Shown here: positions 24,893-32,758 of the stretch, one piece after another
Layout of the letters: each line of letters starts with the position of its first letter
Numbering within the stretch: position 1 is the first letter of the stretch
Source: Olsenella profusa
GTDB lineage: Bacteria; Actinomycetota; Coriobacteriia; Coriobacteriales; Atopobiaceae
Reading direction: 5' to 3'
Assembly: GCF_016900315.1 (NCBI RefSeq)
Contig: NZ_JACSNQ010000004.1
Location: forward strand, 62,001-126,000
DNA: 64,000 bases
Position numbers and translations under genes: made by a program
Notes under the pieces: model-generated
What the model was told of the DNA's origin: nothing
The model's database searches: none
The model's input: the letters and a program-made list of their open reading frames with translations, nothing else

Positions 24893-26166
24893 TAGTAGTC
24901 CACTTCCGGCAAGGCGCTCGCTTGTTCCAACCCGAACGTCCGTCCCTCCCCGATCAGCTCCGTCACGTTCTCGTGCACGATGCCGCTACGGTGCTGGATG
25001 GGGTCGTTGCGCGTGATGACGAACTTGGGCCAGTTGTCCCGTATCTGCTCGAGCGGGCGGTACTCGCGGTCCTCGGTCGAGAGGCTGTTCATGATGGTCA
25101 TCGCCACCTGCACGTAGGCGTACTCCATCTCGGGCGACCTCATGACGAAGTCGCACTCGAGCTTGCCGATACGCCCCACGCTCACCTCGTAGCCCAAGCT
25201 CCGCGCGTAGCTGTACACGATGTTCTCCAGCACGGGCCCGTAGTTGATGCGGTTGTCCGTGTTGAGCGCGAAGTAGAAGCTCAGGTCGGCGAGATAGTAC
25301 TTCTGCTCGCCTCGAAGCGACCTGCGCGACTTCATATCGAAGCGCTCGCAACGTCGTATGATCTTGGCGTCCTCGAGTATCCGAAGGTAGCGGTCCAGCG
25401 TCTCGCGCTTAATATGGACACCCTGCTTCGCAAGGTCGTCAAGGATATTAGTCAGGCTTGTCGTTGCCCCAAAATTGTTCGTGATGTACTTTCTGACCGT
25501 TTCGAACACGGGCATGTTACGAACTTGGACCCTGCGACGGACGTCCTTCTCCAGAATCTCCGCGACAACGGACTTGACGTAAGCTCGCTTATCGACGAGC
25601 GCCTCGTATCCGAGCGCCTTGGGAAAGCCGCCCTCCAAGATGTAAGCATCGAGCTCTACCACGGGATTGGGGTTGACCGACTTGCCGAGAAATACCTTCA
25701 TGTCCTCGTATTCCTTGAAGGTGAGCGTCTGCATCTCGAACTCGATGTAGCGACCGGTCAGCTTGGTCATGAGCTCGCCCGAAAGCAGGTAGCTGTTAGA
25801 GCCGGTGATGAAGATGGACCAACCCCCATCGGTGCGAAAGGCGTTCACAACCTCCTCGTAGCCTCTCACGTTCTGAACCTCGTCAATGAACAGGTATTTC
25901 AATCCGTCAGGTGCGCCGGCGGAAGCACTATCGATCGCTGCCTCGAGCTCGTCGGCAGTCTTGACCTTCCGCAGCTTGCGGCTGTCGAGATCGAGGTAGA
26001 CGATGGAAGCCGAGCTGATGCCACTCTCGACGAGCTCTTGGGCAACGGTTTGCATAAGACAGGACTTTCCGCAGCGCCGCACGCCGGTGATGACCTTTAT
26101 GATCTCGTCATCATGATAGAAGCCCCTAATCTTCCTGAGATAATTCTCACGCCTGAATAGCTCCAC
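24892..26166 (-). CDS. AAA_14 family ATPase with DUF4143 C-terminal domain (copy 2)
   Basis: This 424-aa protein starts at GTG 26166 behind GATGGAGG. It has Walker A GVRRCGKS near residues 28-35, Walker B YLFIDEVQN near 90-98, sensor IFITGSNSYLLSG, and a C-terminal nuclease-like core KLECDFVMRSPEMEYAYVQVAM in which the ExK position is again replaced (QVA). It is a close structural parallel of copy 1 and less like copy 3. The promoter region carries a perfect 16-bp inverted repeat (26205-26254), different in sequence from those of the other copies. The 3' end abuts a 10-bp repeat array. Family role is unresolved; context here is a defence-like island. Confidence 0.85.
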   Translation of the reverse strand: MELFRRENYLRKIRGFYHDDEIIKVITGVRRCGKSCLMQTVAQELVESGISSASIVYLDLDSRKLRKVKTADELEAAIDSASAGAPDGLKYLFIDEVQNVRGYEEVVNAFRTDGGWSIFITGSNSYLLSGELMTKLTGRYIEFEMQTLTFKEYEDMKVFLGKSVNPNPVVELDAYILEGGFPKALGYEALVDKRAYVKSVVAEILEKDVRRRVQVRNMPVFETVRKYITNNFGATTSLTNILDDLAKQGVHIKRETLDRYLRILEDAKIIRRCERFDMKSRRSLRGEQKYYLADLSFYFALNTDNRINYGPVLENIVYSYARSLGYEVSVGRIGKLECDFVMRSPEMEYAYVQVAMTIMNSLSTEDREYRPLEQIRDNWPKFVITRNDPIQHRSGIVHENVTELIGEGRTFGLEQASALPEVDY

Positions 26167-26204
26167 TTTCCACCTCCATCGTCGTTCTTTGCTTCATTCG
26201 TACC

Positions 26205-26254
26205 CAAGTTAGGGGGTATTTAGCACATAATTTCAATGAATACCCCCTAACTTG
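26205..26254 (-). promoter_or_regulatory. Perfect 16-bp inverted repeat upstream of AAA_14 copy 2
   Basis: CAAGTTAGGGGGTATT (26205-26220) and AATACCCCCTAACTTG (26239-26254) are exact reverse complements, separated by 18 AT-rich bases. The nearer arm lies 39 bp from the GTG start. The AT-rich spacer can hold promoter elements, so the repeat is placed as an operator. Confidence 0.65.
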
Positions 26255-26311
26255 AACAATTAGACAATGGGAGCCCAAAAGAGACCAGCAAGTTTGGCAA
26301 AGAGGCTCTTC

Positions 26312-26343
26312 AAAAAATGGAGCCATGGGGTTGCCATGGCTCC
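26312..26343 (-). terminator. Intrinsic terminator on minus strand
   Basis: On the minus strand GGAGCCATGG, loop CAACC, CCATGGCTCC form a perfect 10-bp stem followed by ATTTTTTG. It stops transcripts coming from the HEPN-like gene side before AAA_14 copy 2, showing that the gap between them is transcribed leftward. Confidence 0.8.
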
Positions 26344-26382
26344 GAGAGGTGGTATTATACGTATATACGAACGTGTGTTCGC

Positions 26383-26521
26383 TATTCCCGCTCAGTAATC
26401 AAAATGTGCACTCTCATCACCGTTCGTCTACGCGGTGTACCGTCGTCTTCCAATTAACCGAAATCAGATGGTTTCCGGGTGCCTGAGCTGAACTCAAATG
26501 AACTCAACGCCGATTTGTCGG
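26383..26521. repeat. Diverged about 145-bp repeat, copy 2
   Basis: Colinear with 10651-10797. It contains CCGAAATCAGATGGTTTC and GAGCTGAACTCAAATGAAC. The 13-mer CCCGCTCAGTAAT at its left end also occurs at 8827-8839, next to the 3' side of AAA_14 copy 1. Confidence 0.55.
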
Positions 26522-26715
26522 ACGGGGGCGACGCCGTCTTCGGAATCTCGCAGGGATGAGTGCAGGACACGAAAACGCGAGGCAACGCTTAACTCGCACG
26601 GAGAATGGGATCCCCCTGTTTATGACCCAAAAGCAAGTAGCGCTTTTATCACTCGGGGGGCGCCTGTGTACCGGAGCGGTTTTTGCTTCAGCGGAGCCCC
26701 GGCGGGCTAATACGG

Positions 26716-26745
26716 TTATGACGATACACCCCAATCGTGTATACT
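26716..26745 (+). promoter_or_regulatory. Promoter with overlapping palindrome for a small RNA
   Basis: TTATGA (26716-26721), an 18-bp spacer and TATACT (26740-26745) form a -35/-10 pair. ATACAC (26724-26729) and GTGTAT (26737-26742) are an inverted repeat with a 7-bp spacer overlapping the -10 box, like a repressor site. Transcription would begin near 26752. Confidence 0.5.
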
Positions 26746-26751
26746 TCGGCC

Positions 26752-26813
26752 ATGTGAAAAGCCTCGGGCTTTTAGCGGCTGCGGGTACCTGTACCTTCAG
26801 CCGTATTTTTCAC
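26752..26813 (+). ncRNA. Candidate small RNA, about 62 nt, with intrinsic terminator
   Basis: From the predicted start the RNA can form hairpin 1 (AAAAGCC, loop TCG, GGCTTTT; 26757-26773), then a strong hairpin 2 (CGGCTG...CAGCCG enclosing GGTAC/GTACC; 26776-26803) followed by TATTTTT, an intrinsic terminator. The 5' GTGAAAA can alternatively pair with the 3' TTTTTCAC (26806-26813), excluding hairpin 1. No ORF lies inside. Its role is unknown; alternatively it is the attenuated leader of something lost. Confidence 0.45.
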
Positions 26814-27449
26814 TCGATCGCTCACAGTCAATGCGGGGAACGACCTGTGGCGAACGATGAGAACATCGTCCAAGTTTTCGACTTCCGTATGAGCACGGCT
26901 CTATTCGAATCCACAGGCAGCCCAAGTTCTCTTTGGGCCCTCTAAGACATCTGGGCTGCCCTCGTTACCCGCTTATGACGGGAAGAGCCAATACAAGCGC
27001 GGTGAACTGATCGCCGTCCTCCAAGACAGAACCCAGCGTCTCGATCCATTCCGGTCATTTTTTGGACATAGCAGCACTGCTGCCCAGAAAAATGTCAAGA
27101 ATAACGCATCCTCGTAAGGGGTCATTTAGCGTCGAATATGCCTCCGATGCCCCATAACCGCAAATATCCCGCTCCCACTCGATGGGATCGCGCTTCGTAA
27201 GTCTCCAAACACCATACCGCTCAAACTGTCAACACCCATCGCATCCATACTTCATGGCAACCAATTTAACTAAACCCAATCGTTACCCGACTGTTACAGA
27301 CACCAAAACGACGCTTGTCGTTAGCTCTAAACTCAAGCCGAAAATAACCCTAGGCTCAAACGACAAAATGATGGCCGCGGAAGGATTCGTTACGGACCCT
27401 ATACAATCATCTCCCCCTCCATCTATAGGTTGCCTTCGACTGTCTCTCC

Positions 27450-29462
27450 CTACTTCGCCAACCCAAGCTCTCTCGCCAGGCGAAACACGCTTTCATCGTA
27501 GTATGGCCAATCAACGAATGAATCCAAGCCTCCAAGCCCACTCTTCCTCATCAATTCTTCGTTGATTTTCAGGGTAATAGCTATAAGCAACGACAGAAGC
27601 TTGAAATAGTCTGCTCGAATGTCATCTGCTTGAGGATCATCAATAGATGAATTGGCATGATCGTATCGATTACGAAGACCAGCAGAATTCGAAAAAGACG
27701 CATCGTTGAACATGTAGTCAAGATAGTCGGACTCAAATGGCGCAAACAGTTTATCGCAGTAGCTGATAGTATGCCGACTTGCCAATGACTCGACAATTTC
27801 TAGATCCCTTTTTCCAAGTCGAAACAGGGGCAACGCATCGTGCTCCCATATGATTTTGAGGCAAACGGCATAATCCGTTGGCTCCAACCTCCCATTTTCA
27901 TCGTGTTCAATTACAAACTCGTTTTTTATGAGTTCATTCAGGTTCGGTTGTAAATACTCTGGGTAATCGCCTCGCGTCACATGGTGGTTCACCATCATCT
28001 CGTAAAAACTCGATTCACTTATCTTTTCTGCATGTAAATACGAGAGCATGCACTGATCTGAAAACAAGAGGCTGCCAAATCGCTCAAAACTTGATCCTGC
28101 AATGGCGTACTTCTTGCCGTCCAAAGCCGTGAGAGATGAAAAGGACCTCATGCTCTCATGGGGAAAATACTCATCATCTATCACGCCATATTTTGAATAG
28201 AGGGAATATGCCTTTACAGCTCGCTCAATCTCGGGCCCAATCGCCTTGCATTTGTCCAGCCACGTTGCCTTTTCCGAAGGCAGGGCAAGCGAAAAACCGG
28301 TTATGTCGAATTCCTCCGCGAAATATTGGTTGTAAACCCATTCGATTGCCGATTCCAGGCGACCCCCGTTTGTCTCAAGGAAATTCGCATACGCCATGGT
28401 TTCGAGATGCGTTAGGCCGCTGCGCATCTGAAATCCAGTTGTTTCACGATACTCCCCTTTTACGTGCATACCCAAGGTCGCCATAATTCCATGCTCCTCA
28501 TGCTTCCGCGCAGGCGCCTGCATGAGACCATGCGAATCAACAAAATCAAATACATAAATCAGATTGTTCATCACGGTTGCGGGATCCATATACTTTTTCA
28601 GCCAGCGTCCGCTGAAAGAATGCGTTAGGCTAAAACCTTCTCTCGTCACTCCCTTACAGGCGTTTTGCCTCATATCGATTACTACGCCCGTGCCGTACCT
28701 AAGCCCGGTCCCATTCCGGAACAAATCATCCATAGATTTATCGTATTGCCGCTTAGCTTTTACGCGAACCTCCGGAGACGGATTGTACCGAGCCGCCTTA
28801 CCTGACGGCCAATTTCGCAAAGCAGACACGTAATTCGGATTTGCGGTTTCACTATTGATGTAACTAAGCATGATGCCGTCTATTTCCGAATTTCCCAAGT
28901 TTTGCGGCAAGTTGAGAGCCTTCTCACTTGTCTCCTCAGCAGCAAGACGGCCTACGATGAGCTCGGCAGAATATCTCGGATTGTTGATCAGGGCGCGTTT
29001 AATCTCGTCCGCAAAGCACTCAACCGGTTTCTTGTATTGCAAGACCATACCAAGGCATTCCGGATGATCCATCAACAACTTCTCAAAGTCGGGCGATTTC
29101 ATCTTCTGCCATGCTCCGCATGCTTCCATAAGCTCCCAGAATTCCTTCCCGTACTGGAGCTCAACTTGATCGTAGACTTCCCCAATGCTCTTATTCTCCA
29201 GCTCAGAAGACACAAGCCTGCATGCTTTGGAAAAAAGGATTGTCGCTCGTCTCGGATGATCCTCGATTGATTGGCCTAGAAATAACTCGGGGATGCCCTC
29301 GACCGTCAGCTTTATTTGATGGGCCTCAATAGCTTCGTTTATCGAAGTGAGGTCGACGATTTCCGCACTTGCTAGCACAGACAGGCATCTATCTCTATGG
29401 ACACCCGCCGCATAATCATTGCGCCCGTAATAAACAACCCTCTTTTCATCGAAATCACGCAT
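27450..29462 (-). CDS. Large unknown protein with C-terminal HEPN-like motif
   Basis: This 670-aa protein starts at ATG 29462 behind AGAGAGGTGATT. GC and codon use are much lower than the neighbours, showing recent acquisition. I do not recognise a family for the first about 580 residues. Near residues 595-602 GLRNRYDHA contains R-x4-H (RNRYDH), flanked by predicted helices, as in HEPN ribonucleases and DUF4209-type proteins with LRN..H. HEPN domains are common toxins of abortive-infection systems. The gene stands alone between two AAA_14 genes, 52 bp downstream (in transcription order) of copy 3, so it may be cotranscribed with it. A defence role is inference. Confidence 0.6.
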   Translation of the reverse strand: MRDFDEKRVVYYGRNDYAAGVHRDRCLSVLASAEIVDLTSINEAIEAHQIKLTVEGIPELFLGQSIEDHPRRATILFSKACRLVSSELENKSIGEVYDQVELQYGKEFWELMEACGAWQKMKSPDFEKLLMDHPECLGMVLQYKKPVECFADEIKRALINNPRYSAELIVGRLAAEETSEKALNLPQNLGNSEIDGIMLSYINSETANPNYVSALRNWPSGKAARYNPSPEVRVKAKRQYDKSMDDLFRNGTGLRYGTGVVIDMRQNACKGVTREGFSLTHSFSGRWLKKYMDPATVMNNLIYVFDFVDSHGLMQAPARKHEEHGIMATLGMHVKGEYRETTGFQMRSGLTHLETMAYANFLETNGGRLESAIEWVYNQYFAEEFDITGFSLALPSEKATWLDKCKAIGPEIERAVKAYSLYSKYGVIDDEYFPHESMRSFSSLTALDGKKYAIAGSSFERFGSLLFSDQCMLSYLHAEKISESSFYEMMVNHHVTRGDYPEYLQPNLNELIKNEFVIEHDENGRLEPTDYAVCLKIIWEHDALPLFRLGKRDLEIVESLASRHTISYCDKLFAPFESDYLDYMFNDASFSNSAGLRNRYDHANSSIDDPQADDIRADYFKLLSLLIAITLKINEELMRKSGLGGLDSFVDWPYYDESVFRLARELGLAK

Positions 29463-29514
29463 ACAATCACCTCTCTCTGCTGTCTGCAGCAAGAACCCCA
29501 AAGTGAGCGACTGG

Positions 29515-30816
29515 CTACCCCCACAATCCCATGTTCGACATCGCGTACAGCGGAACGTTCCTCATCCAGTCCTGCTCGCGATAGCCCGACAGACTGAAAC
29601 GGACGGACTTGATCTTCGGGTGGGACTCCTTGAACGCCCTGAGGCTCTTGGCGCGCAGGTTCTCCTCCGCCTTCACCTCGATGGCGTAGACGCTGTTCGG
29701 CCCCTGCGCCAGGAAGTCGACCTCACCCGATGAGTTCTCGGCCGACCAGTAGTACGGCATGAGCCCGCAGTCGGAAACGAGCTGCTGGCAAACGTACTGC
29801 TCGGTGAGGGAGCCCTTGAACTCCTCGAAGATCTCGCTGCCCCCGATGACCGTCTCCTTGTCCAACCCCGCCATCGCGCCCAGCAGGCCGACGTCCACCA
29901 GAAAGAGCTTGAACGCCGCGTCGTCGGCGTAGGGAGCCAGGGGGATACCGGGCTTCGAGATCCTGCGGACGAGGGTCGTGATGCCAGCCTGCGTGAGCCA
30001 CGTGATCCCCGCCCGGTAGTTCCGCGCCCGCGCGCCTTGCACGATGTGGCTGAACACGAACTTCTTGTTCTCCCTCCCAAGATGGGACGGGATCGAACGC
30101 CACGCGGCGAGCGCGTACTCAGTCTCGACCCTGCCGAGGTGCTTCGAGATGTCGCGCTCGTAGCCGCGCAGAATATCGAGCTGCACCTCGCGCGCATCCT
30201 CCAAGAGACCTCGCTCAAGAAAGGCGCTCACCGCCTCCGGCATCCCCCCGACGTAGTAGTACTGACGAAGGGGCGGAACGAACTTGCTTGAGAAGCCGTT
30301 GATGAGGCTCGTGTCTCCCGTGTCGATGAGGTCGCAGAGCGTCCGGTTCCCCGTTGCGACAAGAAACTCCCGAAAGCTCAGGGGATGGAGATCGAGCGTG
30401 TTCACCTTCCCAACGGGGTACCCGCTTCCCTCGTGCACGGTGATGCCCAGAAGCGAGCCGGCCGCAGCCACCACGTACCCGGGCGCGTCCTCGCAGAAGT
30501 ACTTGAGGGAGGTGAGCGCCTTCGGGCACGCCTGGATCTCGTCGAGGACGATGAGGGTGCCGCCCTCGGACACGACCTCCCCCGTCTCGAACTGGATGGC
30601 CGAGACGATGCGCGGGATGTCGTAGCCCAGCTCGAACTGCTCGCGCATCCTTGGGTTGTCGTCGAGGTTCACGTACGCGACGTTCTCGAACTGCGTCCTG
30701 CCAAACTCCTTGAGCAGCCACGTCTTGCCCACCTGGCGCGCACCGTTGAGGATGAGCGGCTTGCGGCGGGGCCCGTTTTTCCAGGCAACAAGCCCATCCA
30801 TGAGGAATCGTTCCAT
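29515..30816 (-). CDS. AAA_14 family ATPase with DUF4143 C-terminal domain (copy 3)
   Basis: This 433-aa protein has Walker A LNGARQVGKTWLL near residues 23-35, Walker B TLIVLDEIQACP near 86-97, AAAGSLLG sensor region, and a C-terminal DUF4143 domain. Its nuclease-like core is intact: EVDFLAQGPNSVYAIEVKAEE, with D and ExK, unlike copies 1 and 2. Start ATG 30816 follows TAGGAGAGGAG. A perfect 17-bp inverted repeat lies 24 bp upstream. It is on the same strand as guaA (stop at 30915) and as the HEPN-like gene downstream. GC is close to the core genome, so it may be an older resident than copy 2. Confidence 0.87.
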   Translation of the reverse strand: MERFLMDGLVAWKNGPRRKPLILNGARQVGKTWLLKEFGRTQFENVAYVNLDDNPRMREQFELGYDIPRIVSAIQFETGEVVSEGGTLIVLDEIQACPKALTSLKYFCEDAPGYVVAAAGSLLGITVHEGSGYPVGKVNTLDLHPLSFREFLVATGNRTLCDLIDTGDTSLINGFSSKFVPPLRQYYYVGGMPEAVSAFLERGLLEDAREVQLDILRGYERDISKHLGRVETEYALAAWRSIPSHLGRENKKFVFSHIVQGARARNYRAGITWLTQAGITTLVRRISKPGIPLAPYADDAAFKLFLVDVGLLGAMAGLDKETVIGGSEIFEEFKGSLTEQYVCQQLVSDCGLMPYYWSAENSSGEVDFLAQGPNSVYAIEVKAEENLRAKSLRAFKESHPKIKSVRFSLSGYREQDWMRNVPLYAMSNMGLWG

Positions 30817-30839
30817 GCAAGCTCCTCTCCTAAAATAGA

Positions 30840-30881
30840 TACGGCCTTATTTTCGCACAGAATGGCGAAAATAAGGCCGTA
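30840..30881 (-). promoter_or_regulatory. Perfect 17-bp inverted repeat upstream of AAA_14 copy 3
   Basis: TACGGCCTTATTTTCGC (30840-30856) and GCGAAAATAAGGCCGTA (30865-30881) are exact reverse complements with an 8-bp spacer (ACAGAATG). On the minus strand the hairpin lies between the guaA stop and the ATPase start and is followed by TCTATTTTAGG, so it could also end guaA transcripts. The parallel with copies 1 and 2 favours an operator role. Confidence 0.6.
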
Positions 30882-30914
30882 ATAAAGCAAGTTTTGGAGA
30901 AAATCAGGTGGAAT

Positions 30915-32516
30915 TTATTCCCACTCTATCGTGGCGGGCGGCTTCGGCGTGACGTCGTACACCACGCGGTTGACGCCCTCGACCTCCGCCACAATGCGGC
31001 TCGAGATCTTTCCGATCACGTCGTACGGCAGCTTCGCCCAGTCCGCAGTCATCGCGTCGCTCGACTCAACGGCGCGCACGATCACCGGACGCGCGTAGGT
31101 GCGCTCGTCGCCCATCACGCCCACCGAGCGGATATCCGGCAGCACGGCAAAGTACTGCCAGCAGCTGTGCTCGCTGTTGCGCTCACCGGTCTCCTCAAAG
31201 AGGTGCTCGTTGTAGGCGTCGAGCTCCTCGCGCACGATGGCGTCAGCCTCCTTGAGGATCGCGAGCTTCTCGCCGGTCACCTCGCCGATGATGCGGATGG
31301 CCAGGCCCGGGCCCGGGAACGGCTGGCGGTAGACCATCTTGTCCGGCAGGCCCAGCGCCACGCCCAGCTCGCGCACCTCGTCCTTGAAGAAGTGGTCGAG
31401 CGGTTCGATCAGGTCAAAGTGCACGCCCTCGGGGAAGGGGATCAGGTTGTGGTGGCTCTTGATGGTGGCTGCCTTGCCGCCGGTCTTTCTCGCCCCGGAC
31501 TCGATGATGTCGGGATAGATGGTGCCCTGTGCCAGGAGCTCCACGTCGCCGATCTTCTGGGCCTCGTCAAAGAAGACCTTCCAGAACTCGGTGCCGATGA
31601 GCCGGCGCTTCTGCTCGGGGTCGGTCACGCCGGCAAGCAGCCTGGCGTAGCGCTCCTCGGCGTGCACGTGCACGAGCGGCACCTGGAACTGGTCACGGAA
31701 GACCTCCTCGACCATCTCCGGCTCGCCCTTGCGCAGCATCCCGTGGTTCACGAAGACGCACGTGAGCTGGTCGCCCACCGCGCGGTGCACCAGGGCCGCC
31801 ACCACGGACGAGTCGACGCCGCCGGAGAGGGCCAGGATGACCTTCTTGTCACCCACCTGCGCGCGAATCTCCGCGACCTTCTCGTCGATGATGTTGTCCA
31901 TGGTCCAGTTGGGCTCGAGCCCGCAGATGCCAAAGAGGAAGTTCTCGAGCAGCTGACGGCCGCACTCGGTGTGGCGCACCTCCGGGTGGAACTGCGTGGA
32001 GTAGAGCCGGCGAGAAGGACACTCCATGGAGGCAACGGGGCACACCCCGGTGCTCGACGTGACGACAAACCCCTCGGGCGCGCGGCTCACCGCGTCGCGG
32101 TGGCTCATCCAGACGGTCTGTTCGGCCGGGGTCTCACCGAAGAGCGCGGACTCGCCGGAGCGGGCGATCGTGGCGGGGCCGTACTCGCCCACCTCGGAGT
32201 GAGCCACCTCGCCGCCCAGCGTCACGGCCATGATCTGGTGGCCGTAGCAGAAGCCGAGCACCGGCACGCCCAGCTCGAGCACGCCCGGGTCGATCTTGGG
32301 CGCGTCCTCGGCGTAGACGCTCGCCGGGCCGCCGGAGAGGATGAGCGCGGAGGGTCCCATCGCGGCGAGCTCGTCAGCGGGGATGTCGCACGGGACGATC
32401 TCCGAGTAGACGTGCAGGTCACGCACGCGGCGCGCGATCAGCTGCCCGTACTGGGCACCAAAGTCCAGGACGGCAACGAACTGCTTGGGGCTCGGCTTGG
32501 CGCTCGAATCGCTCAT
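30915..32516 (-). CDS. guaA: GMP synthase (glutamine-hydrolysing)
   Basis: This 533-aa cytoplasmic enzyme converts XMP, ATP and glutamine to GMP in purine synthesis. The class I glutamine amidotransferase domain has the nucleophile Cys in GFCYGHQIMA and the His-Glu pair in STQFHPEV. The ATP pyrophosphatase domain has the PP-loop ALSGGVDSSV, and the C-terminal dimerisation domain has RQPFPGPGLAIRI and the terminal TPKPPATIEWE. Full length for the family. Start ATG 32516 follows CGGAGGACAC. It is divergent from the LCP gene across a 240-bp AT-rich gap and lies just upstream of AAA_14 copy 3. Confidence 0.97.
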   Translation of the reverse strand: MSDSSAKPSPKQFVAVLDFGAQYGQLIARRVRDLHVYSEIVPCDIPADELAAMGPSALILSGGPASVYAEDAPKIDPGVLELGVPVLGFCYGHQIMAVTLGGEVAHSEVGEYGPATIARSGESALFGETPAEQTVWMSHRDAVSRAPEGFVVTSSTGVCPVASMECPSRRLYSTQFHPEVRHTECGRQLLENFLFGICGLEPNWTMDNIIDEKVAEIRAQVGDKKVILALSGGVDSSVVAALVHRAVGDQLTCVFVNHGMLRKGEPEMVEEVFRDQFQVPLVHVHAEERYARLLAGVTDPEQKRRLIGTEFWKVFFDEAQKIGDVELLAQGTIYPDIIESGARKTGGKAATIKSHHNLIPFPEGVHFDLIEPLDHFFKDEVRELGVALGLPDKMVYRQPFPGPGLAIRIIGEVTGEKLAILKEADAIVREELDAYNEHLFEETGERNSEHSCWQYFAVLPDIRSVGVMGDERTYARPVIVRAVESSDAMTADWAKLPYDVIGKISSRIVAEVEGVNRVVYDVTPKPPATIEWE

Positions 32517-32758
32517 GTGTCCTCCGGTTTCGAAGTTGGTCGCTAGCCACGCAGGCGGTGCCCCTCCCTGCGGACGGGGCGAGCTCGCGCGGGCAACAGG
32601 TTTTGCTCCATTATTACATTTTCCTAAGACGGGGTGCGTTTTGGCGCTCCTTCATGCGCCCTACACCTCCTTTACGTATTATTCTGCAACTAAGACGACA
32701 AGCAGAACGGGGCCGCCGCGCCTCGCCACGACCAAGCAGACAATCAGAAGGGGAGCTC

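Larger units (their letters stand above)
26344..27449. other. 1.1-kb gap without convincing genes; many RNA-like structures
   Basis: Open frames here have poor coding character and no binding sites. Contents seen: TATACGTATA palindrome (26356-26365) next to CGAAC/GTTCG (26368-26381); the diverged repeat 26383-26521; a likely small RNA with its own promoter (26716-26813); long-range pairings CCTGTGG/CCACAGG (26844-26850, 26911-26917) and GGCAGCCCA/TGGGCTGCC (26916-26924, 26952-26960); and TTGTCGTT/AACGACAA (27315-27322, 27359-27366). GC is low for the window. Confidence 0.5.

Noticed and set aside
26901-26920. TTCGAATCC resembling a tRNA T-loop
   Set aside because: The flanking 5-base arms do not pair and no acceptor, D or anticodon arm can be drawn around it.
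26556-26945. Possible 129-aa gene
   Set aside because: The frame crosses a promoter, two hairpins and a terminator and has no coding bias; an RNA interpretation fits better.
30840-30881. Simple terminator of guaA
   Set aside because: Possible, but the T run is poor and the same type of perfect repeat lies in front of the two other AAA_14 genes where no gene ends; kept as operator with the alternative noted.
30894-32546. Open frame opposite guaA
   Set aside because: guaA is complete with all catalytic motifs; this frame is its shadow.
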